DNA of 64,000 nucleotides from Isoetes taiwanensis (GCA_021234155.1 JAJEKV010000002.1:29259115-29323114); one strand, 5' to 3'; shown: positions 1 to 11,977, numbered from the stretch's first letter. Numbers and translations: made by a program. Notes: generated by a model not told the origin, from the sequence alone.

Positions 1-688
1 GTCTGCTTATATAAAATATAATGAGAACATAGAAGAAAACGGCCAATCTGCAATAACATAACAATATTCTCTCCAATGACGGCACCAAGTCTTAATAAAT
101 GTCCAGTGTTTCATGAATTATATGCAATTTGTTTGAGACACTAATAAATGGCTGAGTTTGACAGGGGGCATGATACACTGTCAACAAGTTTAAGATAAAG
201 TCTCCAAAATTATTTTCACCTCCACTCAAAACAAGACTATTAGCTTATTCAACACTTCATCCTTTGGTATGTGAAATACGTCCCAAACCTTCAGCCAGCA
301 CAATACGACGAACTATCATGCAACCAAAGGTATAATTGTAAAGGTCCCCAATAAAACTCTCAAATTAGCATCACGTTACCTCTCGCCAATAACTGGAGCA
401 TCGAATGTTGACACAGCTATAGCAATGAACAGGAAGGGTCTTACAGTAAAATTCTTTACATGAATGAATTTCCAAGCAAAAAAAGGATCTTGTCTGCATT
501 GAAGCAAGCAGCAAAATGGAAGAGAACAGAGATTTTGAACAGAAAATAATACCGATGATCAATTCAACCGATTAATTTGCTGGAGAAATGATAAGAGCCA
601 CTAGACATGCTTATGAACAAGATAAATATCCCTTCTCATAAGAATGAATCTCATAAGAATGAACTGTTGTAGTGTGTGCTAAGGCTAC
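1..688. other. No gene recognised
   Basis: I see no coding pattern in this stretch on either strand. A short direct duplication lies near 640-665 (CATAAGAATGAA twice). It could be intron or 3' flank of the minus-strand exons that begin at 689, but no further exon was convincing. Confidence 0.4.
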
Positions 689-904
689 CTTGTACATGAT
701 GAGTAGATCTTCCCCGCTTAGAGGCAACCTCTGCTCGATGTTCAGATGTCATCTTCAGGAGTCTCTCCTGCAAGCACATGAAGAGCTTTAGATTTCTAGT
801 ACAGTATGCCAGCACGAAAGCTTTTACAAGTCATCCACCTTAAGTGCCCCTGGATCGTAGCGTTCAGATAAAATATCCCTCTCTACTGCGGTTGCTTCAT
901 CGGG
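689..904 (-). CDS. Two candidate exons of an unidentified minus-strand gene
   Basis: Two exon-like blocks read on the minus strand: 904-839 (66 nt, 22 codons) and 767-689 (79 nt). Each is preceded by a pyrimidine/AG acceptor and followed by a GT donor. Phases agree across the 71-nt intron, giving a continuous charged, helical peptide that includes ERDILSERYDPGALK followed by ERLLKMTSEHRAEVASKRG. I do not recognise the family. The support is the open frame, the matched splice phases and the amino-acid composition only. The first and last exons were not found, so this is a fragment of a gene or of a gene relic. Confidence 0.3.
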
Positions 905-1611
905 CTGTTTAGATAAATCAAACAATATGTGTAGTGTTAAAATTTAACATTGATAAGTGTTTTCTGCCCAGAAATTCTCACCTCTGTTGATCAATAACTT
1001 CTCTTGCATTTGTTTCCTAAATAGAAAAAAATCGCACTCAGGGAAGAATCCGTTTCCATACAGACGGTTTGGCATAATCCTGGCTGCCCAATATAAGCCA
1101 CCCATCTGTATCACAAGGCGGCCTTGCCGGACTGAACAGATTGAAGCTTGGCATCTGATTTCCTTCCCAAATCCCAAAACAGAGGATTGCCATCTGGGTT
1201 TCCTTCCCCGATCCAAAAACAGGTTAAATTTCTGCTGCCCAGATTTTGGGAGAGAGGAGACCATGTCCATACCTAATGTCCCATCTAAAACGCAAAACCT
1301 AGGCAGCTGAAAACTGCAAATCTGCTTCGAATTTTAAAGAGAAGCTCTTAGAGAGCCTGATTCGACATATCAAAAGCTGTTGATAGCATCACGACACAGC
1401 TGCTCCATAGACTCCCTGTAAAAAATGGTGAGCATTACCTCCTTCAGTCTGCACCCATCCTGAAACCCTAGAATAAGCCCACAAACGCAGCCCACAAACC
1501 CTAAAATCAAGGTCCTCGATCCTTGCATGCATTCTTTGCATTTGTTTTTATAAGGGAAATATTCAATGCAAAAATCATTGCAAAACCATAGGTAAAATGC
1601 CATTCAAATAT
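905..1611. other. No gene recognised
   Basis: Open frames exist on both strands between 944 and 1310, but they overlap each other and show no recognisable domain. Two similar phrases (TTGCCATCTGGGTTTCCTTCCC and its neighbour near 1150-1210) suggest a small internal duplication. Nothing else is visible. Confidence 0.35.
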
Positions 1612-1752
1612 GAGAATCACAATGTGCACTCTAGATATACTGATTAGTATGCCTCGTGCAATACGCCCATGAAATCATATGAAAACCATGCCAAAAAGCG
1701 TATAAAATTACAAAAATGACCCCCTGTTATAATGCTAGATATTCAATGTTTT
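1612..1752 (-). repeat. Dispersed ~130-bp repeat, copy A
   Basis: The block starting GTGCACTCTAGATATACT and ending near CCCCCTGTTATAATGCTA recurs at 4730-4860 and, inverted, at 38990-39122. The three copies share the start, the stretch around AAATCATATGAAAACC and the end CCCCCTGTTATTATGCTACATATT. The family is unknown. The repeat could be the end of a larger element. Strand is relative only. Confidence 0.6.
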
Positions 1753-1760
1753 AAGCAACA

Positions 1761-3229
1761 CTAAGTTGTGGCCTTGGCCAGCACTTCCCACACTGACTTT
1801 CCAGGTTTTGTAAGGGCATCAATCACTTGTTGAAGATCAGGCTCACCTGAAACTTGAGGGTCTGATTCTGCATTTTCTTCAGAAAACACTTTGATAGGTG
1901 TGGTGTCATGATTGAGACTGCTTCCTGCATCTTTCACAGTGCTGCTTCTTGTTCTCTTTCTTGTAGCCTGAACAACTTCTTTGTTATCCTCCAGCTTACC
2001 CCTCTTTGTTCTTCTGCCCTTTCCTTTTAACAAAAATTCACCCAAGTTGCCCTCATCCAATGGAATTACTCCCTCAACTTCCTTAATTGCTTCAGTGTGT
2101 ACATTCGGGTCTGTTGTTTTTTCCACAACTGGTGCTGCGTTTACAACTGGTGCTGTGTTTACAACTTCTTCTATAGCTTCTTGGACAGCTTCTTGGACTG
2201 GTGATGGTGGTTTTGCTGTTACATTCAAATCAGTCACAATTGACTGTACTCCTATAGGACTTTGCAGGTGTTGTGCATCTTCAAATGAAGTCAATGTCCT
2301 TCTTTGAACCCTGTAGGGTGAGACCTCAATTGCAGGACGGATTAACACATCCTTTTTTGGTGTACTATTTGAAGCACCTGCAAGATGGCCAAAACCTAGC
2401 TCGTCAAATACACCCTCTGGCACCTTTCCAGGGCAACCATGAATACATTGTCCTCCTCTCAACAATGAACAACAATCTATATGATACTCATGTTGGCAAT
2501 TCAGTGCTAAACTTAACCTGTAAGCTTTAGTGAATTCCACACCACATGCTGCACATGTATAAAATCGATCTTGCACTAACAACTTATCTCGTATAATAGT
2601 AGAGATGCTAAATGTTGCAGGAGTATCCATTTTCAGCTTCCACAAATTGTTTATGTAGAAATGCAGAAGTCTCTGTTCTTCTTCGAGAATTTTTAACTCC
2701 TCCTCAAGTTTTTACAGTTGACCTGCTCATTAAGAGATGTAGGGTTCATTGCTTTTTGTACCTTGTTCCTATACCAAGTTTCCATCTGGACAGTCTGCTC
2801 CAAATTTTTAATTTCTGCCTCCAACTCACAGTTTGGATTAAGCTTGAACTCCTCCTGTTTTGTAGCCAAATCATTTGTGGCCTGTCTTAAACTGTTCTCA
2901 GCCTCTTCCAACATCATTTTCTGTACTTCAGAGGCCTTCTCATTGCCTTTCAACTCACTTCCTACTGCTTCCAGATTCTTTGTGATAAGTAAAATTGATT
3001 TTCCAATCTCCTGTACTGCATTCTCTAAGGTTTTTATGTTTTCATCACATGCACTGATCTCATTTGATCCAGCTACCACCTTTGGCTTTGCTTTCATTTC
3101 AGTTTTCCTAACATGTGCTACAACATCTGCCTCTGTTTTTACTTGTCTATTGTTGTGGTATCTTTGGCATTGCACAGCAAATGCAGCCCAGTTTACTTTG
3201 TGTTTCTCAGGTGCAACTATTGATCTAGT
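1761..3229 (-). pseudogene. Coiled-coil plus RING-H2-like protein, frameshifted
   Basis: The minus strand encodes a long protein in two frames. The upstream part (about 3227-2695) is a lysine/glutamate-rich coiled coil. It hits a stop near 2693. One frame over, the sequence continues as coiled coil (LEEELKILEEEQRLLHFY) into the 1761-2645 frame, so a single-base change near 2700-2712 probably split one gene. The downstream part carries a RING-H2-like cysteine/histidine cluster (CAAC, then LNCQHEYHIDCC, then GGQCIHGCP) within its first 60 residues. A low-complexity basic tail with KGKGRRTKRGK and TRKRTRSS stretches follows. Spacing of the last pair (C-x3-C) departs from canonical RING. The 5' side runs straight into the foldback element at 3230, and a CACTAG acceptor-like site sits at the border. 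It could be a host gene relic or an element-borne protein; I cannot name it. Confidence 0.55.
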
Positions 3230-3831
3230 GCAACACAAACCATTAACATCCAACATATAAAAATTAAATCCCCCAACACATAACAACCAACACATAACAA
3301 CCATTGACATTAACAACCAACACATAACTACCATTGACATTAATTAACACAACCATTGGGTCCAACACATTTAAATTAAAATCCCCCTTAAACCCCCTTT
3401 GGTTTGGGTGCATATTCACACGGGGGTGACTCCGGGCAACGAGAGCTGTTGGATAGGTATATTCACCCCTTATTCCTTAATCTACATCGTACGTAAAGTT
3501 CCTCATTTGTGGGGTATGCAAGTACAAAATTTGTTATACTGTATAACAAGATTCGCAAAATACTATAAGATTTCAAGTGGAATACTATATGGTATTGATT
3601 TTGTACGAGCAAAATACAATTATGAGGGCTCTCGCTGCCCTACGTCACCCCCCGTGTGAATATGCACCCAAACCAAAGGGGGTTTAAGGGGGATTTTAAT
3701 TTAAATGTGTTGGACCCAATGGTTGTGTTAATTAATGTCAATGGTAGTTATGTGTTGGTTGTTAATGTCAATGGTTGTTATGTGTTGGGGGATTTAATTT
3801 TTATATGTTGGATGTTAATGGTTTGTGTTGC
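3230..3831. mobile_element. Foldback element with ~190-bp arms, copy 1
   Basis: Positions 3230-3428 and 3640-3831 are long inverted repeats of each other. They share the inner motif CACGGGGGGTGAC/GTCACCCCCCGTG and the outer GCAACACAAACCATTAACAT. A unique core of about 210 bp separates them. The left arm carries an extra copy of an AACCAACACATAAC unit. The core and one arm recur inverted at 41236-41622. A GC palindrome (GGCCCCTTCGGGGCC, 3845-3859) flanks the right side, and its counterpart flanks the second copy, so the mobile unit may extend to it. There is no coding capacity, so it is non-autonomous. Confidence 0.8.
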
Positions 3832-4522
3832 AAAAAAAAAAAATTTGGCCCCTTCGGGGCCTTAGGGATGCCCCCTCCCCCCCCTCCCGGTGTGACAAAA
3901 ATTTTAGAATTCAAACCAGAAAAAAACTAGAATTCATTTGAGACTTTCATCACCTGTAGCTTTTGAATTTCATCACAATAAAACAAATAGAACATAAGTA
4001 AAAGTTACCATAAAGATAGAGCGGATTGATCCTATTATTCTGAAAGTCATAAAGTTTGCAATACCCATACACAAACATTTTTCAACTGGAATTTGACAGC
4101 AGCCTTTGGCCTCCATGGATTCTTGTGGTGAGAAACCAAAGTGGAAAACTTTTCTACTTGTTAGCACAAGGATGTAGAAGCCTTGGAATTTGCTTAATAA
4201 CTGCCTCAAAATCTAAAAATACATGGTAATTTTTTGCAACCTTCATTCGGAATGAGCCATAAAACAATATCCAATAGCGCAATCCTGTATTAATCAGCTG
4301 GTAGGATGTGAAAGCCTACCAAACCCGGCCGCAAAATTGCTGTTTTAGCATAGATAACTTAACCAAACATATCCATATCATACACTATCAAAAAGATCTC
4401 GGAGAGAGCTTTCCAACGCAATAAAAATCATCTCAAACAGAGCTCTGGATCAAAAGTTATGATAAGAAATGTGTTGCCGGCGGGGAAACTGCACTATATG
4501 CGCCCTTCAAGCCCTTCATGTG
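3832..4522. other. No gene recognised
   Basis: AT-rich sequence. Apart from the poly-A run and GC palindrome next to the foldback element (3832-3895), I see nothing that reads as a gene or element. Confidence 0.4.
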
Positions 4523-4697
4523 CCCATTATGCACCACACACACAAAAAGAGGGCTTTTGTTGCGAGCCATTGGTTGTTGACCATTATGCACCACACGCAC
4601 AAAAAGAGGGCTTTTGTTGTGAGCCATTGGTTGTTGACCATTATGCACCACACGCACAAAAAAGGGCTTTTGTTGTGAGCCATTGGTTGTTGACCAT
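4523..4697. repeat. Tandem repeat, three ~57-bp units
   Basis: Three successive units contain CCATTATGCACCACAC(A/G)CAC, an AAAAAGAGGGC run and GAGCCATTGGTTGTTGA. They differ by a few substitutions and one missing base in the third. Because the period is divisible by three or nearly so, both strands show repetitive open frames here. These are not genes. Confidence 0.9.
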
Positions 4698-4729
4698 TGG
4701 AAAAAAAAAAGGCTAAAATCAATGGCTCA

Positions 4730-4860
4730 GAAATGGTGCACTCTAGATGTACGCATTAGTACATCCATTTGAATACATCACGAAATCATAGGAAAACCTT
4801 AGTGAAAAGCGTACAAAAACACAAAGAAAACCCCCTGTTATTATGCTACATATTCAAACG
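4730..4860 (-). repeat. Dispersed ~130-bp repeat, copy B
   Basis: Second copy of the family at 1612-1752 and 38990-39122. It starts GTGCACTCTAGATGTAC and ends near CCCCCTGTTATTATGCTACA. Same orientation as copy A. Confidence 0.6.
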
Positions 4861-5269
4861 CAAAAGCAAGGGCCAGTTGCTTTCTTACTTCTTTGTTGTG
4901 ACAATTCTTGTAGATTTTTCGGCAGAGTGTTTCCAACTTCTCTTGAAGATGCTCCTTTGCACGGTGCCATTTTATCTTTCCCTTGTTAACTTCTTTGTCC
5001 AAACAGATTCCCAATCTCAATCCGTGACATTATTTTCCAACCAAGTTTCTTCCTCGTGGGGCTTCACCCCCGAATTGCACAGACCTCTGATGTTGTGAAA
5101 ATCATCCGCGCTCCATGCCTTTCCATCATCAACAGTCAAACACTGATCTGAGTTTTGACGCGCAGGGGAAAAGGAGGGAGAAGGGTGTGACGGGCTTCGA
5201 CGTCCGCGAGTTTCAGCACTCAAAGTGCTTAAACGCTTCGCCAAAAGTTGTACCCCACTAGCGATTTTA
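4861..5269. other. No gene recognised
   Basis: Short open frames occur, including a minus-strand one of 75 residues at 5017-5244, but none shows a domain or splice context. Confidence 0.35.
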
Positions 5270-5425
5270 CACCCTTCAAGCTTCAGTTCTGGCGGCTATG
5301 GCAGACGAGCTAGGCGGACGCGTGGCGCTAGGAGTTGGTGATGGCATAGGGCAGCAGTGGAGGCAAGGCGCTTCAAGCTTAAGTTCTGGCGGCTATGGCA
5401 GACGAGCTAGGCGGACGCGTGACGG
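5270..5425. repeat. Direct duplication of a ~53-bp unit
   Basis: The unit containing GTTCTGGCGGCTATGGCAGA and CGAGCTAGGCGGACGCGTG occurs at about 5273-5325 and 5370-5423, a period near 97 bp. It is much more GC-rich than its surroundings. Two ATTATACGGCA motifs follow near 5481-5535. Confidence 0.85.
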
Positions 5426-5499
5426 AGGCAAGGCGAGCAAGAAAAAAAACTTCACTTTGATTTAAATTAAAAAAAAAAAAATTATACGGCAGTATACGC

Positions 5500-5925
5500 G
5501 TTTTATATGCCCGAGCACCGCCGTGATTATACGGCACCCGTTCAAAATTTGGAGACGCTCCGACTCGAGCAGCGCCTGAGTTGATTTTTGACCCATTTTT
5601 TTGCCTTTTTGCTGCCGGATCATGATACCCCTAGGGTATTTGGACCATGGCCGACACGTTGGAGCAAAAATTTGTCCATCCGAGCTACTTGGAGAAAGTT
5701 ATGGCGCTTGCAAAACATGAACCTCTGGCTCCACCATCTAGACCTAACCACTCTACTATAGAACACTCTCTTACTCAACTAAGTTATTCCTCCCATAACT
5801 AGGTCAACTCACATGCTAACTATAGAGTTGGAATACTTTAACCTAAGAAAAAGTACCGTCAACTAACGAGTTAGATTATGGTCAGTGCAATGATTTGGTC
5901 CACTAAAATCATGCTCTGATACCAC
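5500..5925 (-). mobile_element. Truncated internal region of an LTR retrotransposon, with primer-binding site
   Basis: On the minus strand, immediately inside the LTR, the sequence TGGTATCAGAGC (5913-5924, complement) matches the primer-binding site complementary to initiator tRNA-Met used by many plant LTR retrotransposons. Beyond it I see only non-coding leader-like sequence. No gag or pol follows, so the element is truncated or interrupted toward lower coordinates. Confidence 0.6.
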
Positions 5926-7455
5926 TGTGACGCTCCCAGAATCTATACGATGCTTCCATCGTACAAGTACGGGAATTCTCCTCCCATGGCGACTACATCG
6001 TCATGGTAAGGCCCTCCATCATACTCGGACCACTTGGGATGGCCAAGTGTCTGAGCGAGGAACACGGAGGTGTCATTCGTCCCACGTCCTCTATGGGAAA
6101 TCCAATACAACAGAAGCATACATACACGTTAGCATACAACAATCATGCTAAAATAATATACCACCACGAAGGGTGGCCCATCCATCATCATCAACGAAAA
6201 GACAATACAATCATAATAACATAAGCTAAACACCATGACAAGGCGCTACCTGAGGCTCAGACTTCAAGGGGTCAACTGACGGCCAGGCCTCAAGATAATA
6301 GCAGACGGAAGTATAATATGGCGTTGACTGGCATAAGACAATGGCTAGGGTAGTCCACTCCATCCACCCCTCATGTGCACACTTTGCAGATAGGCTGAAT
6401 CATGCTATGACGTGCTTGTAGCCCTTCGGAGACGCAATCCCAAGGAATCAGCCTTTGGGACTACTCCAGGTTATATATCCCCGGTCCGATGAGGTAGGTC
6501 AGAGAAGCTTCTCCTCCCAGATCACAAGGTTCCCTGGGTGTGCTAGAGGATACCTGCCACCTCTGTAGCACCCGTATCCGTACCCGACTTACCCCCCTCC
6601 CCCCCAAATCTACACAAAGTCGAGGACGTCCATAACGGCTATATCCAACGACCCGGGAGGTATTAGACCCATACTCGGCCCACACACAGTGACCATCTAT
6701 ACGCCTAGCACACTGTAGGAGCCCCAGTAGCCATGCTCAGCAAGGCTCCACCCCTGATTCCCCAGTTGTGTCCGTTGTTTGGTGCTGAACCATATCATAG
6801 CATCCTCAGCCAGGTTGGCTCTTGTGCACAGGCCGCATATACTGGGTTTTAAGGGTTCTAGCTAGGAACATCTCTACTTCCAGATGGCCTTTAGGTCTCT
6901 ACCCTTCTCTTAACCCCAATACACGGAGGGAGCAGAAAGAAAGAATATAAACACCATCTAAGTATCCATCATCATCCACACCAATATAAGAAAGAGAATT
7001 TAACCATTCCATCTATTCAAAGAAGTGTAAGCGGAGATAGAAGCTATCTAGGGACTAACTAGTCTCTTGGCTGGAGCCATTATCACGGTAGGTCTCCATA
7101 CTTAGGGTCTGTCGGCAAGAACTGGCAAAAACTGATAGCTGCTCCTCCTCCCCTCTTCCCAATTCGAATTTGGGGCAAAAATGGGGGTAGAACCCCTATT
7201 TCTCCACCCAAATTAGCAGGTCCCCCTTGGCCAATCGAATTAGGCCGGGTGGCACTCCCCTATTGGTGACATTTAACTAATTATGCCTTAATTAGCATAA
7301 TTAGGTTAATTATTCTCTAGTTTTATTAGCATAGCTAATAAAATTCCCTTTAAGTGAATCTAAGTTATCCCCTATTGACTCTTAAGGGTTTATTAAATAC
7401 TGATGACGTGTCATGGTATGCATACGTATACCATATAAATACCTAGAACATCACA
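5926..7455 (-). mobile_element. LTR of a retrotransposon (~1.5 kb)
   Basis: The inner edge is fixed by the primer-binding site next to it. On the plus strand it begins TGTGACGCTCCC at 5926. The best outer edge is AGAACATCACA ending at 7455, which gives matching TGTGA/TCACA ends typical of LTRs. There is no coding potential inside, and a C-rich run lies near 6593-6605. The partner LTR was not found. The outer boundary is an inference. Confidence 0.55.
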
Positions 7456-8105
7456 TTAATTCATCATTTTCTTTTATTTTTATATGTGCCTCCAAGGGGC
7501 TTCTTGTTGTTGGTTTAAAAAAATTGATTATACTCTTTAGAAATGAAGGTGTTAAGATGTTGTTTTAGAAAATGACGGTGTCAACATCTGAGATAGTAAG
7601 TCAATGCCTGGGTTAATTAGATATCAATTAGTTATATTGAGCAGAGATTAAAGTGCTACACTCTAGGTCTTGCACCTTGATAGCTTTTAAACGTTGCATG
7701 CCAAAAATCTTAAAACGAGGCGATCGGTTATAGGAACAGTTATTCAAAGGGTTTGATTGATTAGCACCAAAACATTCAAGAAATAGCTAATATTTTTCTA
7801 ATCTGACATATTTGTAATACTCTTAGAGGGAACATGGCCTTCTGGGTGAAGCATACCATCAAAACAGGGCATCCAGACTGTCACCCTTTCTTACCTTTCT
7901 CCATTTCCTTATTTATTTGTCTGTATTCCGTCATGTTTGTTTGTATTCTGTATGCTATGTATCTATTCGTATTCGTACGTAATAAACAACTGCCATATTC
8001 TTTTAATTTTATATAATTGCATAAATTTATCCCTTTTTCTGAAGCGCGGCTGTGATCGCCGCCCATGATCTTGCCGCTGAGCGTTTATTTTGCATTGAAG
8101 CTGCA
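7456..8105. other. No gene recognised
   Basis: AT-rich sequence with no supported coding region, element end or repeat. Confidence 0.4.
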
Positions 8106-8291
8106 ATGGGCTCGCATCTGAGCCGGTTTTTCCTCAAGGCAAATTCTGTAATAAGAACTCAGTTTTCCATTTCTCGGACTCCGATCAGCAAAGCCTACTT
8201 AAATAAAACAGATTTAAGTACTGAATCTACTCTTAAGCAGTATGTGTGCGAAATGGAAGTCACGGCGAGCATGACAAGAAGTAAAAGCTGA
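8106..8291 (+). CDS. Weak candidate first exon with organelle-presequence-like N-terminus
   Basis: An ATG at 8106 opens a 61-codon frame, MGSHLSRFFLKANSVIRTQF and onward, rich in Ser, Arg and hydroxylated residues and low in acidic residues at the start, as in mitochondrial presequences. No splice partner or family could be assigned. It may be chance. Confidence 0.15.
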   Translation: MGSHLSRFFLKANSVIRTQFSISRTPISKAYLNKTDLSTESTLKQYVCEMEVTASMTRSKS

Positions 8292-10702
8292 GATATCGGA
8301 AATTGCCGGCCAAGAGCAATTCAGAGTTGTTAATTCAGGAGCGATTCAAGGTGTCATAGGAGCAGAACAGTGTCGCTCTCAAGCATGTTCTTCTGTATTT
8401 CGCAGGTTCGCTCTGTTACTTGAAGTTTTGCCCCGTTTTGAAGGTCTGACACCTTCTTAATTGAATTTTCTTTGTTTCTTCATATCTGTATAAAGGCTCA
8501 GTTCGACAACCCGGCTTCTTCAATCTATAAATTCATCACCTCACCACAAAATCTTGCACTGTCATGCTCTGAACCTTTAAACAATTCAAAGGTTAACCTT
8601 AAAACTATTCAAAGTCGGTGGTCTAATCTGTGGTTTTAGGCTCTTGCTTTCAATCGTGCTCTGTTTTCAGGAGCAGGCGGAACACAATAATGAGCTTTCT
8701 ATTTTTTGGCTAGAGAATAGAATCCACTGGCTTAGCTCTCCACAACTTTCGATTCGCAAAGCAAAACCAGCAACATGTTGCTGGATAGCTGGCTATGGCA
8801 GTGCCAGCATATATGCGGAAGAAAAAAGAAGAATGAAATACTTATTAATTAAGAATGAATGCTTGAGCACCTAAGCTGCTTCTGCAAAAATCGCTTCTGC
8901 AAAAATCGCAACAGAAGGGGCCAGGCTGTCCGCCGCCTTACCAGCTTCTAAGGGATTAAATGGTTCGCATGATACGTGGCATCTATATACTGAAAAATAT
9001 TGCGGCAGAGAAAAAATAGAAGTGGAGAACAAAAAAAAAAGGAAAAATGGGAGACTCGATTATATATGTGTAGATAGACAAGAATGACTGTTGAAATTAT
9101 GCCGATGCGATAGCGGTGTTATTTTTCAGTGTAATTTATATAAATTCAACAAAAGTCCTATATGTTATGTTGAGGCAAGCACTATTGGTTCTTCTAGAAG
9201 ACATTGTTTTGTCTTAAGTAGCAGTGAAGTAACCTAAGAACAGTCAGAAAGAGATGTGCTCCACGTAGATAAGAAGCACTAAGGTTAAAGAATCTTTGCT
9301 TGCATTTCATTCAAAGTGTTGTATTTGCATGGCGTAGTCTAATAGCTCAATTTAGTAGTCCATGGTTCAAATTAGCCTTCTTTCTAGTAAATTGCTTTTA
9401 CTTCATGGCAGTAACATAGAGCAAACTTCGTAGCCCCATGCCTAGGATGGCTTCCCAAATAAATGCACAAGAACTTATATATTCTCCATTAGCAAATGTT
9501 TAATTAATATGTAAACAAATTGGTTTACCGGCAGATAGCCTTCCGCATATTCATAACAGTTGGGATATGAGCCTTAGGACCTCGTTTGTTCGGCATCTGC
9601 TCTGGCTTCCTCTTTTTTCGATAAACTTTGACATATCTTCTTCAACAAATATAGTTTTCTATCCGGCAGGTAGTACATAGTTTTCTATCTTGAAAACTTA
9701 TGCATTATGTATATATAGTGCCTGTCCATCGCTACGTTTTATAAGATTTTGAAGCTCGAAGCGGATTTTTAGTACAGAATGGGGACGAGGTCCAAAATCA
9801 AAAGAAGCAGATAGATAATGCAAGCTTTAAAGGAAAATACCAATTTTTTGCAGCTTTAGTATTTTTCAGAATTTATCACAATTTGGCTCTCGCTTGACAG
9901 ATTGATCCAGCCTTGGCGGCACCAGAAAAGATCGTGGATGCTTATTATCACCAGACGTAGTTTTAGCTATACATTCTATGAAGTAAACTATCCTTTTTCC
10001 AGGTATGCGCAGTATATAGTAGGATATAATGGTGGAGCCTCATGTACTGGGCTAACAACGTGGGTGTTAAATCATGCTACCCAATGTATGTAATGGCCAG
10101 TAACCCAGTCCTGTCTTTTGTCCATAGAAGGCCTTAGATGTGTCTGAAATTGCCTATATGCTAAGAAAATGTGGAAATGCTAAGGACCTATTAAAGGGCA
10201 AGTTGTTGAATGCTGGAATGGCATATGTATTTTCTTAGGCCAGTTCTTGGTTCCTGAATGCCATACGAAAGTGGCATCAGGAACTATTTTCTCATTCACT
10301 TTTCAAAATGCCAGGCAATTTCGGGTATGGCTATAGTCTCATCAACGATTGTTTTCATTCGGTATAAGGGTTTCACGGCCACTGGCTGTTTTTAGAGATA
10401 CGGGACGAAGTATTCTCATCGTATATTGCTGGTCCCTGCTTCAACATGCTTGGATATTTTAAATCTGCACAAATCCGTTCTATTATGGTTTTGGGATACT
10501 ATTGAGCAACACAAATGTTTTTGTAGGAGCAATATAAATTTTATGTAGGTAGGTTCTCGATAGGTTCTATTCTCGGCAGATTCTTGCTGGCTTAATGGTC
10601 TCCTGTATTTTTGTTTCAAATCGGTGAAGAATATTTGAGAAGTGTAGCATGTCATTTAGTTTTAAGAAATAGTCAAGAAGCAAAAGCTTTACTAACTTTA
10701 AG
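8292..10702. other. No gene recognised; one exon-like trace
   Basis: Mostly AT-rich non-coding sequence. At 9901-9957 a CAG acceptor precedes a short coding-like phrase (IDPALAAPEKIVDAYYHQT, then a stop). It could be an exon of a decayed plus-strand gene, but no neighbours support it. Confidence 0.3.
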
Positions 10703-11095
10703 GGAAAGCTTTTGCTTATGCCATGCTATCTTAGGACATTAACAATATCATTTCCAGAAATGTCATTGCCTTTCCACTTGTGGTAGTGCCAGGTGAGTAC
10801 GACGTTCATATTTGTATTTGACATTAACTTGTTACCTGTAGAAGTTAATTTATTCATGTGTGCCAGCATCTGTTTCATTCGCAACCTCTACATCTACACT
10901 TCTGGTATCAAAATCTATCAAGGCTTTATCCTTGTACCTCTGTATATGGTCTATCTACATCAGTTATTGATTTGTCAGAAGAGCCAATAGATGTTCCAAG
11001 TGAGATAGGAGCATCTAGATGTGCCTTTTCAGCTGGCTCAAATAGACATCCTTCTTTTCTATTTCAATTTCTTAATTTTGGTAATAAGTTACAGA
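10703..11095 (+). repeat. 0.4-kb direct duplication, unit 1
   Basis: This block is repeated at 11607-11977 with about 85% similarity by eye. It includes coding-like phrases kept in both copies: one near FAYAM..(Q)DI followed by a GTGAGT or GTGAAT donor-like site, and one near LSEE.IDVPSEI. The pattern suggests duplicated exons of an unidentified, decayed gene. In unit 1 the first phrase is interrupted by a stop. Confidence 0.7.
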
Positions 11096-11606
11096 TAAAA
11101 CATAGAAACATCTACATGTGTCTTTTCAACTGGCTCAAAATATCCTTCTTTTCTATTTCAATCTCTTAACTTTTTAAAGATAAAACATGAACTATTAAAT
11201 ATGATACCTAGTGGCACTGTAAGGTTTTTGTAAAGATATGTGAGCTTGCCAAATTGTGATGTCCATTCATGGAGAGCAACCATAATTTTTTTTTGCATAG
11301 CATGATGAACAGCTTTCTATTGAATCTTTTGAAGTGAAGATATAAGCCGGAGACACTGCAAAACACTCTTTAAACGTTCTATAAAGAACCACTTTTGACA
11401 TACACATTGGCTTTTGTACAGATTTGTACACCAATTATGTTGTTTTTCATGCAGATCTGACTTCAAAGACAATATATTCTACATTGCTGTGCAGATAATC
11501 TTACTCTAAACTATAACAGTTTTAAGAATTGTTGTATGCTTATTGTTACGCAATCAACTATGTACCAAAATTATCTGTACATATTCTACAATAAAAGATA
11601 AGTAAG
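11096..11606. other. Spacer between the duplicated units
   Basis: It includes a short second copy of the ACATCCTTCTTTTCTATTTC phrase near 11141-11168. No gene is visible. Confidence 0.4.
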
Positions 11607-11977
11607 GGAAAGTTTTTGCTTATGCCATGCCATCTCAGGACATTAAAAATACCATTTTCCACAAATACTATTTGCCTTTCTGTTTGTGGTAGTGCCAGGT
11701 GAATACACGTTTTTTATATTTGTATTTGATGTTAAATGCTACTTGTAGAAGTTAATTTATCACGCATACCATCATGTGTGCCAGCATATGTTTCATGCTC
11801 AACCTCTACATCTACACTTTTGGTCCCAACATCTATATCCTTGTACCTTTGTATATGGTCTGTCTACATCAATTACTGATTTGTCAGAAGAGCTAATAGA
11901 TGTTCCAAGTGAGATAAGATGCGCCATTTCAGCTGGCTGAAACAGACATCCTTCTTTTCCATTTTAATCTCTTAACT
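11607..11977 (+). repeat. 0.4-kb direct duplication, unit 2
   Basis: Second copy of 10703-11095, offset by about 904 bp. Its reading phrases carry different lesions from unit 1: the first lacks the stop seen there, and the second ends in a TGA after SAG. Confidence 0.7.

Noticed and set aside
3840-3870. Hairpin followed by CTTAG as a Helitron 3' end
   Set aside because: The last bases do not fit CTRR, no Rep/helicase is near, and the palindrome belongs to the foldback border.
4457-4722. Overlapping open frames on both strands with repeated histidine/cysteine phrases
   Set aside because: They are produced by the three-unit tandem repeat and have no start context or domain.
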